A stretch of DNA of 64,000 nucleotides from Viscum album (lineage: Eukaryota; Streptophyta; Magnoliopsida; Santalales; Viscaceae), in the NCBI GenBank assembly GCA_963277665.1, contig OY728122.1, positions 1,982,212,883 to 1,982,276,882 on the forward strand, in the 5' to 3' direction. This document shows, one piece after another, positions 12,830-25,118 of the stretch; position 1 is the first letter of the stretch, and every line of letters starts with the position of its first letter. The notes beneath the pieces are model-generated. The model was given only the letters and a program-made list of their open reading frames with translations. It searched no databases and had not been told where the DNA came from. The position numbers and the translations under genes are program-made.

Positions 12830-12840
12830 CGGTATCAGGG
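12830..12840 (+). other. Primer-binding site of element 2 (decayed)
   Basis: CGGTATCAGGG closely resembles the initiator-Met PBS TGGTATCAGAG. It lies two bases after the inferred LTR end (CACTATA), the same spacing as in two other elements of this window. Confidence 0.65.
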
Positions 12841-13590
12841 AATGGTTTATTTAATCCTTTGGAATCTTGGGAGAGGATTGTTAATGAGAACCATGATGAT
12901 AACTATATGTGTTGGAAGCTATCCTAGAATTTTTGACGAGTATAGATAAAGTGGTTTTTGAAAAATTACATCGCATTCTAGATTCTAAAAGTGGATGTGG
13001 CTAAATAAAAATTGGAAATAGGGGTAATAAATATGAAATGGAGCCTTGATATGGGATCGATCATCACCTGGTGCATGAAAGCATGCCTTGTTGCACATTG
13101 AGTATGACACACCCCTGGGATATGTTTTATAAATTCACAAAATATTTATAATAAATCAAGAAGGATTTGAATAATTTCCATGAATTAACTAGGTAAAGCC
13201 TATGTTTTCATAGATGGTATCTTGATTTATATATCCAATAAGTTATTTTTCATTATTATATGGTTCCCCAAAGTGATTATCATTTATTATAATATTTTTT
13301 TTGGTTTTTATAAATTGATAGAACATGGAAGAACCTTGTTAGTGTTTAGTGATATGGAAAATGAAATTATTTTCCTACTATGAAACTGAAATTTATGGGA
13401 GCTCCAAATAAAAGTTTCATCTCTATACTCAAAAGGTTTTCTCAAGCAATGAATCATACAGAACATATAAATAATAAATTATGGAACAAAGTTCCATTGA
13501 GTCCTTCATAAGGAAATGTACACCTTATTAAATAATTTTTGTTAATAGACTATTCTATATGAAACGGATCAGTACCAATGAAGATATATT
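12841..13590 (+). other. Leader and 5' gag region of element 2, not readable
   Basis: This is untranslated leader and probably the degraded start of gag. The part at about 12970-13080 resembles the leader of element 3 (about 1330-1460, minus strand). No continuous frame can be followed. Confidence 0.5.
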
Positions 13591-13599
13591 TTCCATTCT

Positions 13600-14215
13600 C
13601 TAGTTTTTAGAGCAAGAAACCCCATTTTGTTTTCCTATCATTTGGAAGGTGATATAGATAAATGGTGGAATACTATCAGTAATATGAGAACACAATTATA
13701 TATTAAATTTATAGCGCATAATGATTTTAATAGATTAATTTTCAATAAGTAAATTCCTCATATTATTCATATAAATAAGGAGAAGGAATTACTTAAGATA
13801 AAATATAAGGATGGTGAATCTCTAAGTACCTATGATGAAACATTTACAAGACTAATGAGGTAATATTATGGTATTATAATCCAACCTAAAATTATGATTA
13901 ATTGAATCTTTAATGGATTAAAACCAATATATGAAGGGTTTCATACATGATGGAATTTGGTATCTGTGAAGAAATAATTCTTTATGTTATCATGGTGTAA
14001 ATAGAGATTGGAGGTACCCATCAATGGCATGGTTTTGATAAGGAATGAAAAATGTAATTCAAGGAAAAATCTAAAAATCATGGAGAAATGAAGCTGATAT
14101 TTCATTTATTCTCAGTGTACAAGGAAACAAAGAGTAAATAGTCTTAATGGGACAACTAAATGTTCAATATGTGTAAACGAAGGTCATCTAGGAGATGAGT
14201 GTTGATGTGATGTGT
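13600..14215 (+). pseudogene. gag: Gag remnant of element 2 (retrotrans_gag and zinc knuckle)
   Basis: Plus-strand translation across frames gives the order expected of a chromovirus capsid/nucleocapsid: KWWNTISNMRT near 13660, then EKELLKIKYKDGESLSTYDE near 13780-13840, FTRLMR, and a zinc knuckle CSICVNEGHLGDEC (CX2CX4HX4C) near 14160-14205. These match the retrotrans_gag pattern of a WW core followed by K(E)xEFLxLKQG(D/N)xSVxEY. Stops and frameshifts are frequent, so no product can be made. Gag would form the virus-like particle and bind the element RNA. Confidence 0.75.
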
Positions 14216-15062
14216 AGATGTTTGATAACGATGTGAATAAATAGAATTCTATACAAAATGAAAATAACAAACTCCATTTTTTAAAATAATGGAGTTTGGT
14301 ATTTGTAAATTAATTTTACAATACAAGGACTAATCAGGATAATAAGCCATAAAACCTCAGAAGATAATTTAAAAGTGGAAATTTTATGTATTCATAGTAG
14401 TTTAAGTGAATCATGATAATTAGGGTACACTTATCCTCCCATCTATAATGGGAAATTTCATGTTCTTGTATGAATTATCCAAAAAAATATAAAATTTTGT
14501 ATTCTTTAGTGGAACATGATGCGAATTTAGTCATTAATTATATTTTTCTATATAAATTTTTGAATATTAAAATCACATTTAATATTATGAATCAACTTAT
14601 TATCATGTTTCAGTGAAAGTATGAACTTGAAATACAATACAAATGTTTTTATCCAATGAAATGATATTATTTATGGAATAAAGGATGGATAATATTTTAG
14701 AACCATATATATCTCAATGTATCATTAAGTTAATATATATTTATACCATCATGGGTTTATGAGTTAAAGGTTAATCATATGTTAAAAGTCATAGAAACAC
14801 GTTTTAAGGTTTTATGTGATGGGATTTTATGATGATTAAGGATATTTTAGGAGGAATTTATGTAAATAAAACCCTTTTGTTATTTATATTTTTTTAATGA
14901 AAATGTTATTTGAGGAGGAATTCAATTATATTTTATGGAAATAAAGTTAATGGTATTTTTAACATTTATGGTTTATCTTATCTTAGGTTTTGATGTAATA
15001 ATGGGTTCTGAAATATGGAAACATTATAGGAATTATATTAGTTGTATTTTGAAAAAGGATAA
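14216..15062 (+). pseudogene. Protease-region remnant of element 2
   Basis: Only the C-terminal edge is clear: LILGFDVIMGSEIWKHY at about 14975-15030 corresponds to the chromovirus motif GFDVILGMDWL that closes the aspartic protease domain. The DTGA/DSGA active-site region should lie around 14450-14600 but is too degraded to call. Coding similarity to pol stops right after this motif. Confidence 0.5.
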
Positions 15063-15094
15063 CCCTCATGTTGGGTGAAAACATGTCTAATATC

Positions 15095-15165
15095 TCAAGG
15101 CCCTAGGCATTGAACCAACAACCATAGGGTGGAAAGGGTTACCCACACCCATTGGACAACATGAA
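15095..15165 (-). repeat. tRNA-like (SINE head) segment at the pol deletion
   Basis: On the minus strand an A-box-like TTGTCCAATGGG (15159-15148) is followed 31 nt later by a B-box-like GGTTCAATGCC (15116-15106); one position of each box differs from the polymerase III consensus. The segment is more GC-rich than its surroundings. It sits exactly where RT and RNase H are missing from element 2. No tail or target duplication was recognised. Confidence 0.4.
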
Positions 15166-16350
15166 AGAGGTTTTTTGGTGGTACAACATTTAGAGGGATA
15201 TTATTTAGTATGTATCTTATTTATTAGAATTTAATAAAGTTAAGGATGAGTGAAAAAAATTATAAGGGGGTGATAAAAACATTACCCATACCAGAATGGA
15301 AATGAAAAAACATCAACATGGATTTTGTCTTCAAAGACAAAAAAACATCTAATGAGAACATTTATATATATTTTTTAGTCAATCACCTCATGAAATCATC
15401 AGAACTAATCTCTCTAGGAAATGTTTTCCCATATTATCATCATTCCAAGACATTCATTAAATATGTTTTCAGGTTTCATGGACAAAAACAATATATTATA
15501 TCTAATATAGAACAAAGGTTTACTAAGAAGTTACAATGAATCCTTTGGAGATATTTTTTATAAATAATTATGTTTCAGCACAACATATCATTAATATATA
15601 ATTGGTTAATATGATTTTACATTTAAAACACTAGATAATATTCTTAGATGTTGTTATTTGGATGTGAAATGTGGTTGGGATCAACACCATCCTCTATTCT
15701 CTTTTTCTTACAATAATAGATTTTAATCAAGAATTCCAATGGATCTTAATGAATCCCTATTTAGAAATAATTTTATAAGTCCAATTTAGTAGTAAAATGT
15801 TGTGGGAATAATTCTATTTGGACCTTATATGTCTAATGAAATGGAAAATAAATTCAGATCTATTATGTAGAACATCAAGGTAGCTCATAGTTGATAGAAA
15901 AGTAACTCTGAAAATCGTCATTCTGGTATGGAGTTTGAAGTTTGTGAGAAGGTTTTCCTTTGAATTTACCCATTGAATATGGTTATAAGATTTAGGAAGA
16001 AAGGAAATATGAGACCTAGTTATATTGTACTCTATAAGATCCCTGATAAAGTACAGATGATTACTTACCTCATCGTGCTTCCACATAACCTCTCTCAGTT
16101 CCATAATGTTTTCCATGTATCTACCCAAATGAATTACATAACTCATCCATCACATATAATTAAATCATAGGTTTTAATAATGGATAATGATATTGACTAT
16201 GAATAATAACCAGTGTAAATTTAAGATCATTTATATAAAAAGTTATATATCAAGACCAGTCAATCGGTTAATTTATTTTGGCAAAAACACTATATATAAA
16301 ATGTCACATATGAACTTAAGGATATAAAGAGGCATAAGTATCCCATTTTT
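15166..16350 (+). pseudogene. Integrase remnant of element 2, with C-terminal module
   Basis: Reading across frames shows an integrase from its zinc-binding region (VFWWYNI then RDII, YVS near 15175-15230), through the catalytic-core start (MDFVFKDKKTSNENIYIYF near 15318) and ISNIEQRFTKKLQ near 15500, to a well-preserved C-terminal part at 15973-16170. That part reads RFRKKGNMRPSYIVLYKIP then HNLSQFHNVFHVS, the chromovirus motif RFGKKGKLSPRYIGPF...VFHVS. It ends with DHLYKKLYIKTSQS and YELKDIKRHKYPIFF near 16200-16350. Many stops are present. Integrase would insert the cDNA into nuclear DNA. Confidence 0.8.
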
Positions 16351-16384
16351 TTTTAATCAAAGTGGTGAATTTCAAGGTATAAAT

Positions 16385-16403
16385 TTATTTTAGGAGAGGT
16401 AGA
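16385..16403 (+). other. Polypurine tract of element 2
   Basis: TTTTAGGAGAGGTAGAATT directly precedes the 3' LTR. The PPT of the gag-only element ends in the same AGGGGGGTAGAA style. Confidence 0.6.
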
Positions 16404-17596
16404 ATTTAATTTCATAAGTTCTTATGAGATATTTTTTTTCAAATAAATTTATTTTCTTAGATATCTTCTGTTACACACAACACCAAGTATTAACAAACAC
16501 CAATATACTATTAATATTATTTTTTAAACATGAATATTATATCTTCGATATTAAAAATGATCCTATGAATATGATTAAAAAAAATAAAATAAAATAATAA
16601 TGTTTTTATATAAATAAAACATATTGATACAAAATACATAATTTTTTATAAGGTTTATATGTTTCGAAAAAAAAAATTTCTCAAAAAAAATCAATGGATA
16701 TCGTGGAAAAATAATAACTGTAATTTTTTCCAAATCTAAAAAATTCAGATTAAAAATTATTTTTGAAATATAAATTTTACAATTTTCTTACTCAAAATTA
16801 TAGAGAATCTTATGATTTTTTTGAATGGTGAAAATAATGATTTTTGTTGAAAACTTCCATTTCATTTAAAATATTTGATAAGTTATATATTGGATTAAAA
16901 TGTTTAAAAATTAAAATTCATTCAATTATGATATTAATAGTTATATTTAGGTAATTTTAATCAATTTCACCATTAATATTAAAATAAAACTATTAATATT
17001 TTTTTAGAAATTTTTCCTAGGAATACTATTTTTTTCATTGCATATACAAGAATAATTTTAAATTAAATATGTCCACATATATAAATTTAATTTAGAATAT
17101 ATGAATAAATTATTTAAAAATAATTATTAATATTATATATTTATTAAAAATTAATTTTTGGTAATATTTAATAATTAATAAAATAAAAATTAATTACAAT
17201 GATTAATGTTAAAATGGGGTTTTTTGGTTACATGTTCTTGTGTTAAAATTAATTATCCCCCCATAAGGATTTTTTTTCAAAAATTTGAGTTCATATTTAG
17301 AATTATTTTTTCACTATTATATAATAATTATAATTTTATTTTTATGCATTTTAGATAAATCACCCATGTAAATAAATAATAAACTAGTTACCATGGTGAT
17401 AACTAAAATAGTAAAATTAAGTAAAATTAAAGGATAAGGAATTTTTTTTTATAATGGATGTTTTTATGTGGATGTTTGAATTAAAAATAAATTACCTAAA
17501 ATAATTTATTTATCAAATTTTAAGAAAATTAGGTGAGAGTGACTTCCCATTATTGAATATTTTTGGGAATTCATAAAAATTCAACTCCTATTTATT

Positions 17597-17603
17597 TATA
17601 AAA
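17597..17603 (+). promoter_or_regulatory. TATA box, first promoter copy in 3' LTR
   Basis: TATAAAA lies in TTTATAAAAGGGATC followed by a CT-rich run, equivalent to 9634-9640. Confidence 0.6.
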
Positions 17604-20036
17604 GGGATCTTCCTCTCCTCACTAATTCACAACTATTGAGATCTTTGTCTCATGAAACCCATTAAAAAATGTCTATCTAAAATACTCATACATTCCATAG
17701 AGTTACTATTATTCCCATAATACCAATCCTAGGATAATGAATAAGATACCGAAATGCATTTTTTTAAATGATGATAATTGTCTTCACTATGCACTTTTAT
17801 TTTACATCTTCACATACCACATTCATTTATGTTATAAAAATTACAATATAATAACACCATTATATAACATGTATATATATATACGTTATTATGTCAATAT
17901 AATAACCTATATCCATATAATATTCCATCAAATGGGAAATGAAATCGTCAATCATGTGTAGGATGTACTACCAACTCACGAACAATTGTAATTAATTTTC
18001 CCCCACCACATCTCATGACTAGATATAATGATTCATTTAACATATTTATATAATTTTAACAAAAAATGATACTTCTAAAATTGTAATTTTACATTTATCT
18101 TCATACCTTCTATCCTAAAGGAACATGATAATGTGACTTGTGTGTTTTGTAGTTTACTACCTAACGAAGTGATGTGATTCATTTTTCACATACGAATTAC
18201 ATGTACAATTGTAAAGATATTATTAATTAAAGCATGTGATATATATGAAGTAATAATTTCTCTATATAGGTGATATAATATTTACCTCCCTTTCATTCCA
18301 TCTATCGAGAAAATGGAAACAATGTTTATGCGTATGTATAATCTCCCATATCCTTGAATACTGTAATTCATTTTTTATCTCTAACATTAACGGATACATT
18401 TTTTTAAAAAAAATATTTAATGAATATATATAATATTAATATTATGGATAACATTATGAAGAAGATGTATTCATGTTCAAAGTGAATGTAAAAAAATACC
18501 AAACAAAAACATACCTGAAAAACGAAGCAGTTATTGTCCAAGTAGTGATTTTAACAGGGAATTATTAACAAATGTGTAATAAGAGGTCAAAAGAAAGTTA
18601 TATATTCAATGATATATATAAATATTTTTTATAAATAGATTTTTTATAATTATATATTTATTGAACAAGTCTTTTTAATATATATGAGGGATGTCGAGAC
18701 TTAATGTCATGGATTTCATGCCTCTCATTTATTACTAGGGGAATATTCCATAGTCACCAATAATTTATTTTTATGATGTGTCTACATCTAATTTGACATG
18801 TTATATCATTAATAGAATTAATCTATTGATATTTAATGTTTCATTTTATTTTATTCTTTAATGGGGCTTAAAATTGAAAACATACCAAAGCAGATCAGAA
18901 ATTTTCGTCTCACTTTTATTAATTAATGTCACATTCCATATTCACCACAGGTTTATTTTGTATGGTTTATAAAAATCACATGAATTTCTATTATGATTCA
19001 TATTATTATGTTTATGTGGAATTACATGTACATAAAAGGTTCCATATTTTATTTGGAATATGATTCAAATGTTACCAAATTAAGAAGGATATGATGTTAC
19101 AATATAATTGATTCTTAGGATTTATTATAATTATGCATCCAATGAGAAGATCTTATGATCATCCTCTAAATAAAATCATGAATTTTATTAGAATATTTTT
19201 ATTTATTAAAATTATTTATGTTCCTTTCATTTTACAATTTTTTGTACTCAGTGTTTGAAAACAATGTTTTTAAAGAAATTTGAATTTATTTATCTCTTCG
19301 GTCAAAACCCTTTTTCTTCCTTATCCATGTTGTTTAAATTTTTTTCCATAATTAATTTAATTTTATGAAATTATTATTTAAATTAATCTAGAAACATGAT
19401 TAAATTTTTTAAAAATTCTTTAAAATCAATCTTATTTTCATGTTCTAAACGTGGTACATTTCAATTTTTACTAAAAATGTGAAAGGAATCATTGTTTAAT
19501 GCATATAGTATTAATGGTATTTCACAGCGATATTACATATAAATTATTTATGTATTCATTTATTTCTTTCTAATCTTATTTTCAAGTAAAAAAATCCAAA
19601 ATATTTGGGAAATTTTTAATTTTTAAATAAAAAATATCAAATCCATAAGGTTATTTTCCAAAAACAAATCATCCAAGTGATTCTTCAAAAATAATTTTCT
19701 ATCTAAGATTACATACTATGATTTAAATTAATCATTATTGTGGATATGAACCAATTATACCAACATTTTTAAATATATGTTTGATTTATTATTATCATGA
19801 AGTGTAAGGTTAGTAAAAATTAATTATCATGGTTATGGTTTTAACCAATTTACTTGGGGTCAAACAAAAAATATAAGTGATAAAATAACCTAAAAACATG
19901 TCCACATCGTATTGGATAAATTTATTTTGAAGTTATCAAATATAAGTTGAGAATTATCCATTTTCATCCTTATGTAATGTGTAACATGTGGGTATAAAAT
20001 TCCATTTCTATAATTTCATTTATTCCCTCTACACCA

Positions 20037-20045
20037 TATATAAAT
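20037..20045 (+). promoter_or_regulatory. TATA box, second promoter copy in 3' LTR
   Basis: TATATAAAT lies in CCATATATAAATGGGATC followed by a strong CT-rich run (CCCCCTCTCCTCTCC), equivalent to the copy at 17597. Confidence 0.5.
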
Positions 20046-22598
20046 GGGATCCCCCTCTCCTCTCCTCTCCACAATCCCAGAGCCTTTTGGTTCCACCAAT
20101 ACCTAACCAAATTTATTATTTACTTACCAAAACACTTCCTAGAGGAAATAATTTTAGTTGGAAAACCATCTATATTGGTATTTTGTGATAAACTAAAGAG
20201 TTTTTCCTAAGATGTGGTATCGTTCTTTACAGAGATTTTTTATTTTATTTGATTTTCTCACTCCTTATAATATTATTTCAATAGGTTAATATAATAACAC
20301 CAGTAACTCTTATATACTAATATTTTATTATGTTAATGTAATAACTGATATCCATATCCAATTTCAAAAAATTTTAAATGGAATTTTTGACCATCTGTAT
20401 AGACGATTATGACCTGGTGAACCAATATAGTAGTTTTCTATCACCTCCTCTAACAACTGGATATATTTATTAATTTAACCTATATACATGATATATATAA
20501 AATAATTATACTTTTATAATTTTAATGTCATGTATACCATCTTACCTCCAAATCCAAATGACGTTAATCATCCATAGTTGTCGGCTACTGCCTCCAAAAA
20601 ATGATGTGATATGTTTTTCAATTTATTTTTACATGGATAGTAACAAGGATATTTTAAATGAATATATATGATATCTATGATATAAAAATTATTCTAGAAA
20701 GGTTAATTGATATTTATCTTTCTTTTTTCAGTAATCGTGAAAATGGAAACAATGTTCATGTGTACGTATGACTTACCATCTCCATTAATGATGTAATTCA
20801 TTTTATATATATAAATTTTTTGTGTTACACTAAATAAATATATAATTAATATATTTGATATTTATATCATGGTTAACGTTCTAGTTATTATGGATCCCCA
20901 GTAAAATTAAAATAAAAAAATTACTAAAGCAAAACATACATGAAAACTAAGGAATTATTGCCCAAAATAAGATTTTAAAAGGTTTCTGTTAATTGATGGG
21001 TAATAAAATTTCATAATTAAATCATAAATGGTTTGATATATATGAATATGGTTCTAGAATTATTTTATAAAAATCCTATATTTATTAAAAATGATGTTAC
21101 AATGTGTATTAATATTTATGATACTTGAGGTAAGTGATTTTCATCTCACTTTTATTTCTATGGGACACATGCCATATTCCCCACTTTTTTCATTCATGTG
21201 GTATATAAACTACCCATGAATATCCATAATGATTCTTCAAATGAAAATTATGGTATATACATATCTATATATGTTTCTTTCTTTCATGGCTATTATTATT
21301 CAATCTTTTCCAAATTAATAATGGTATAATGTTCCAATATCATTCTTTCTTGGGATTATTTTTTTTTTGTACTTCTGATGATGAAATATTATGATTTTAC
21401 ACTCAAAAGACTCTTAATAATAATCTCTAATGGATATTTCTATATTATTCATATTCAATTTCATTTACCTCTCTTTATGTTTTAAATATAGCCAAATATT
21501 TTTTTCCAACAAATAACTTTATTTCCCTCTTTGGTGACAAATTCATTTTATTCCATGTTAATGTTTTCGAAACTTACATTATAAAGGTTTTTGTTAAATA
21601 ATTTTTTTATATATTTTTACCCATGTGTAAAATTTAAAAAAAATTATAATGAATATTATTTTAATTTTTAAATCAATATACTTTTGAATTTTTACCTATA
21701 ATGTAAAAGGAATCTTTATTTTAAAGTGTACAAAATGAAGGGTATTTTTTTCAATATCAATTGGTCCGTGTATTAAGGATTATATGGTATGATTCCATGG
21801 TTATTTTAAAATAATTTGTTTTCTTTTATATTTTTAATATTATTATATTTCAAATGACTTTTATCAAATTGGATAGGTTATTTTTAATAAGAAATGTTCA
21901 TAGTCAATTTTCAAATCATTTTCAATATATAATGGCATCATTTGATGATAATTATGATTTTCCTAGCTTACGATCTAATGATACAATAATTATTATTTAT
22001 TTGTATTATTTATATTTAAGAATAAATTATTGTTATTAAACCCATTTCCTTTCCCCCGGTTATATTACAATGGAATTATACTGAAATTAGTTTATATTCT
22101 ATTGGTTATGATATGATACATGTTTTATGATATTTTTGAATAAAAATATATGGATTATGTGATGGGTCAAACATATATCTCCCTCCAATAAATTTGATAA
22201 TGATAAATGTTGTATGAGCTCATAAGGAACATGAGATTTAATCACAATCCCAAAAAATAATATTACAAAAGAGGTTATCCCAAAAGTAATACAAGAGGGT
22301 AAATATGAGTTTATACATATCCTGAAATATTGGGGTACACATGTGGTATTCCCAATCCTAAAAAGGGTTTATGAGAGGTTTTCCCTACCCTACAGAAGTT
22401 ACATGAGTGGTTAGTCACACCCTTTCATGTTATTACTATCTTGGTGTGTAGCCATGACATAATATTTTCTATGCTTATCTATATGCCAAAAATCTATGTA
22501 TTATTTTAATGTTATGATCATATTAATGATTTTTATTGATTCCATTATATTATAGAAATTATTAATTGCAATTATTTATTCCATGACTCATGTTTAAT

Positions 22599-24610
22599 GT
22601 AACACCCTATAATGCTTTTCTGATACTCCATTGTTTTTTCTTTTCTTATCAACCACTATTTGGTGCATTTGTTGGATTCATAGGGATAAAGATATTTTTC
22701 TAGTTAAAATAACTTAATATTTAGGGATTTATTTAATTAATTAATGGTGACTATGTAGAAATTATTCATAGACTTAGCGGGGGTTTAAATATGTTTGGAG
22801 AAATCTCAACGTGGGGTTTTTTGGAATTTTCCTTAAAAAATCCACAATTTCTATATTCTATGATATTTGACACTATATAAATATATTAAAAATTGCGTAA
22901 TGTTCTCCAGGAAGATTCCATGAATTTTTTTTAGGGAGAGAAGGGTTTACACACTTTCTATGGGTTTTATGTCATGTACTGTAAAAAATAGGTCTTTAAT
23001 AAAATGGAGATGGGTTTTTAATAGTACATGATCTTTGTGGATTACATGAAATGTAATGGGATTAAACATCATGTAATCACCTTGGTTTTATATTTTAGGG
23101 TGTTTCATGATGGATATACATTTAAATCCATTGTAACCATTTTCCTCTTGATATTAAAGCTCTCATAGAATATTTTGGAGACCCATGATCTTTCTGGATC
23201 ATTTCATTTGAGGATTGAACATTGTTGTAGTTGTGGTGCATTTCCTTGGTTAAGAATTACTTATGGTTATTATGTTTTCTTTTCTTGTGGTTGCAGTTTG
23301 GTATGAGGTTTCATTCATATTTCTATTCATATTTAATTTTTTATCGATCCATTTTAGTTTCATGGCATGCCTTATCTTTGGATTTTCGTTCTCCTGGTTT
23401 CAAATCACCATCATTAAAGGTAAATAGGATTATACCAGTTTGAGGTAGGTGTTGGTATACAATGGGTTAATGAAATGAATCGATTTCTGTTATTGGTAAA
23501 TTTAGTTTGGTTGTTAAATTATTCTAAATGACATGTGTTTTTAAAGGATTGATTGGAAAGGAAATTTTTTAAATGGGTTTTTATTTGAAAATGGTTTTTT
23601 TGGGATTTGGAATTGGGTTTTCAAATATCAATATAGAATGGAATGACATTGAATATCTTTTATTAAAATTGTGGGGATGGTTTTAAAAATTTATTTTTAA
23701 AATTAGCACATTGGTAACCTTTGGTGAATCATGAAAGACAAATAATAAACCATAATGTGTGTGGAACTACTAGGAGGTAACCTTTTTAATATAGATGGGA
23801 TGTGGTAGGACTTCATTTTTCTTGAATCCAATGTTAATCATATTTAGGATCTTGAGTGTGAAATACATATAGTCCCATAATCTAGGGCCCGATATGAGTT
23901 TCTTTTTTCCTTTCATGTTATTTATTTATAGGTTGTTTTAATCAGGTTTTGTTTCTAACATGTTTCATATGAGGTTGTATCGCATATATTTTTGTGATAG
24001 GTTATTTCTTGGATATGTGTCTACCTTCTTACCTATTATTTCATGGATATTTTTTTTTGTTTGTATCACTTATACTTGAGATATTTTTGAGAATGATGAA
24101 ATGAAATTAATTTATGAAATAAAAATGGATTATAATTTAAAAATGAATTCCATTTATATAAATTCTTTGTAAAACTATTTTTTAGCTAGAACCAATGAAA
24201 TATTGATATTAAACCTTATATAGATTCAGTGGTGGTATCCTACTGGTCTTTGTGATCACATCCAGAATTTTACTTTTTGTTTTTATATATTTTTTATTCA
24301 AGGAAATAGGTAAAGTGATGGGAATCTTGTATCATATCATATTGTCTTGTTGTATTTTCCTTTGTATATTGGTGGTTTGGTGGTGACTATTGGTATCCTG
24401 GAGACTTGATAGTTGTTATTTGTTTATACATTATAGATTCACCTGTTTTGTGGGGATTGTTTGGATATGGTTGTATTTTTTTCTTTTACATAGTACTTTG
24501 GTTGTATGACTTATTTAAGTATATAAAATACATGTTATGATTCAATTATTCACCTCAACAGGTGATTACCCTATGTGTATGAGTTGGTTGACATGGGATG
24601 GTCTGTTGGA
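22599..24610 (+). repeat. 5' LTR of element 1
   Basis: The LTR begins TGTAACACCC and ends CTGTTGGA (decayed CTGTTACA). It aligns with 40424-42447: shared blocks include TTTGTGGATTACATGA, ATATTTTAGGGTG, TTTTGGAGACC and ACCAGTTTGAGGTAGGT (23437/41265). The two copies differ a lot by eye, so the insertion is old. The short open frame at 23231-23443 has no recognisable product. Confidence 0.8.
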
Positions 24611-24613
24611 AAT

Positions 24614-24624
24614 TGGTTTCATGG
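24614..24624 (+). other. Primer-binding site of element 1 (decayed)
   Basis: TGGTTTCATGG lies 3 nt after the LTR end and resembles the initiator-Met PBS TGGTATCAGAG. Confidence 0.5.
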
Positions 24625-25005
24625 GGATGTCTCAGCCTGTTGTGTGTTAGCACTGTCTATGATTGGTTTTATCTCTTGGGTAGAAAAGTGTCATAACTCT
24701 TGAGATTTAGATAGTATGCAAGGAAATGGGTTCTATCGATCTCACTTTTATGACCAAACTCGAGTAACTGTGGCTGGTAACAGACTTCTACTAGTTTTGA
24801 GACATGGGGTTTGGAGTAATTTGAATGATATGTATGGGATGTAAAATTTAAATTGACCTATTCATTTTTGGAAGTGTCTTCCATGGACAGAATTTTAAAA
24901 TCTCTCTATTTTTTTTAAATAGTTGATTTGAGTTATCGAAGAGGTCATAATATTTATGGAACATGATAATGATATAACTATTTATGGTATTGTGTTTATT
25001 AGAAA

Positions 25006-25118
25006 ATGCCTCCAAGAATACCTCTTCCAAATATGGTAGAGTAATCATTGATAAAGTTTCCACTGGAGAATCCTATAATAAAATATTCTTTGGAAAATGT
25101 TATAATCATCACTATTCA
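25006..25118 (+). pseudogene. gag: Start of gag of element 1, cut by the gag-only insertion
   Basis: An ATG at 25006 opens with MPPRIPLPNM, the type of start (MPPR) seen in many chromovirus gag genes, about 0.4 kb after the PBS. A stop follows soon, and the frame is then broken at 25118 by insertion of the gag-only element. The gene continues at 36024. Confidence 0.6.
25114..25118 (+). repeat. Target-site duplication ATTCA, left copy
   Basis: ATTCA directly precedes TGTAGAGACC. The second copy follows the other LTR at 36024-36028. A 5-bp duplication is standard for LTR retrotransposons. Confidence 0.9.

Larger units (their letters stand above)
17350..22100 (+). repeat. About 2.4-kb direct duplication inside the 3' LTR
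   Basis: The promoter block, hairpin block, TTTATT...CATATTCACC block, CTCTTYGGTSAMAAMCC block and following sequence occur twice in the same order. Pairs are 17597/20037, 18320/20745, 18900/21140, 19290/21510 and 19470/21690. The 5' LTR (9634, 10380, 10950, 11340, 11530) has each only once. A second solo LTR fragment or an unequal exchange would both explain it. Confidence 0.6.
16404..22598 (+). repeat. 3' LTR of element 2, first part (interrupted by element 1)
   Basis: The start aligns with 8424 onward, and the end (CCATGACTCATGTTTA) aligns with 12465-12475. The LTR continues at 42448. The LTR is longer than its 5' partner because of the internal duplication described at 17350-22100. No coding content. 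Confidence 0.7.

Noticed and set aside
15814..16146. 110-codon open frame on the minus strand
   Set aside because: It is the antisense shadow of the integrase C-terminal part, which reads convincingly on the plus strand in the same place.
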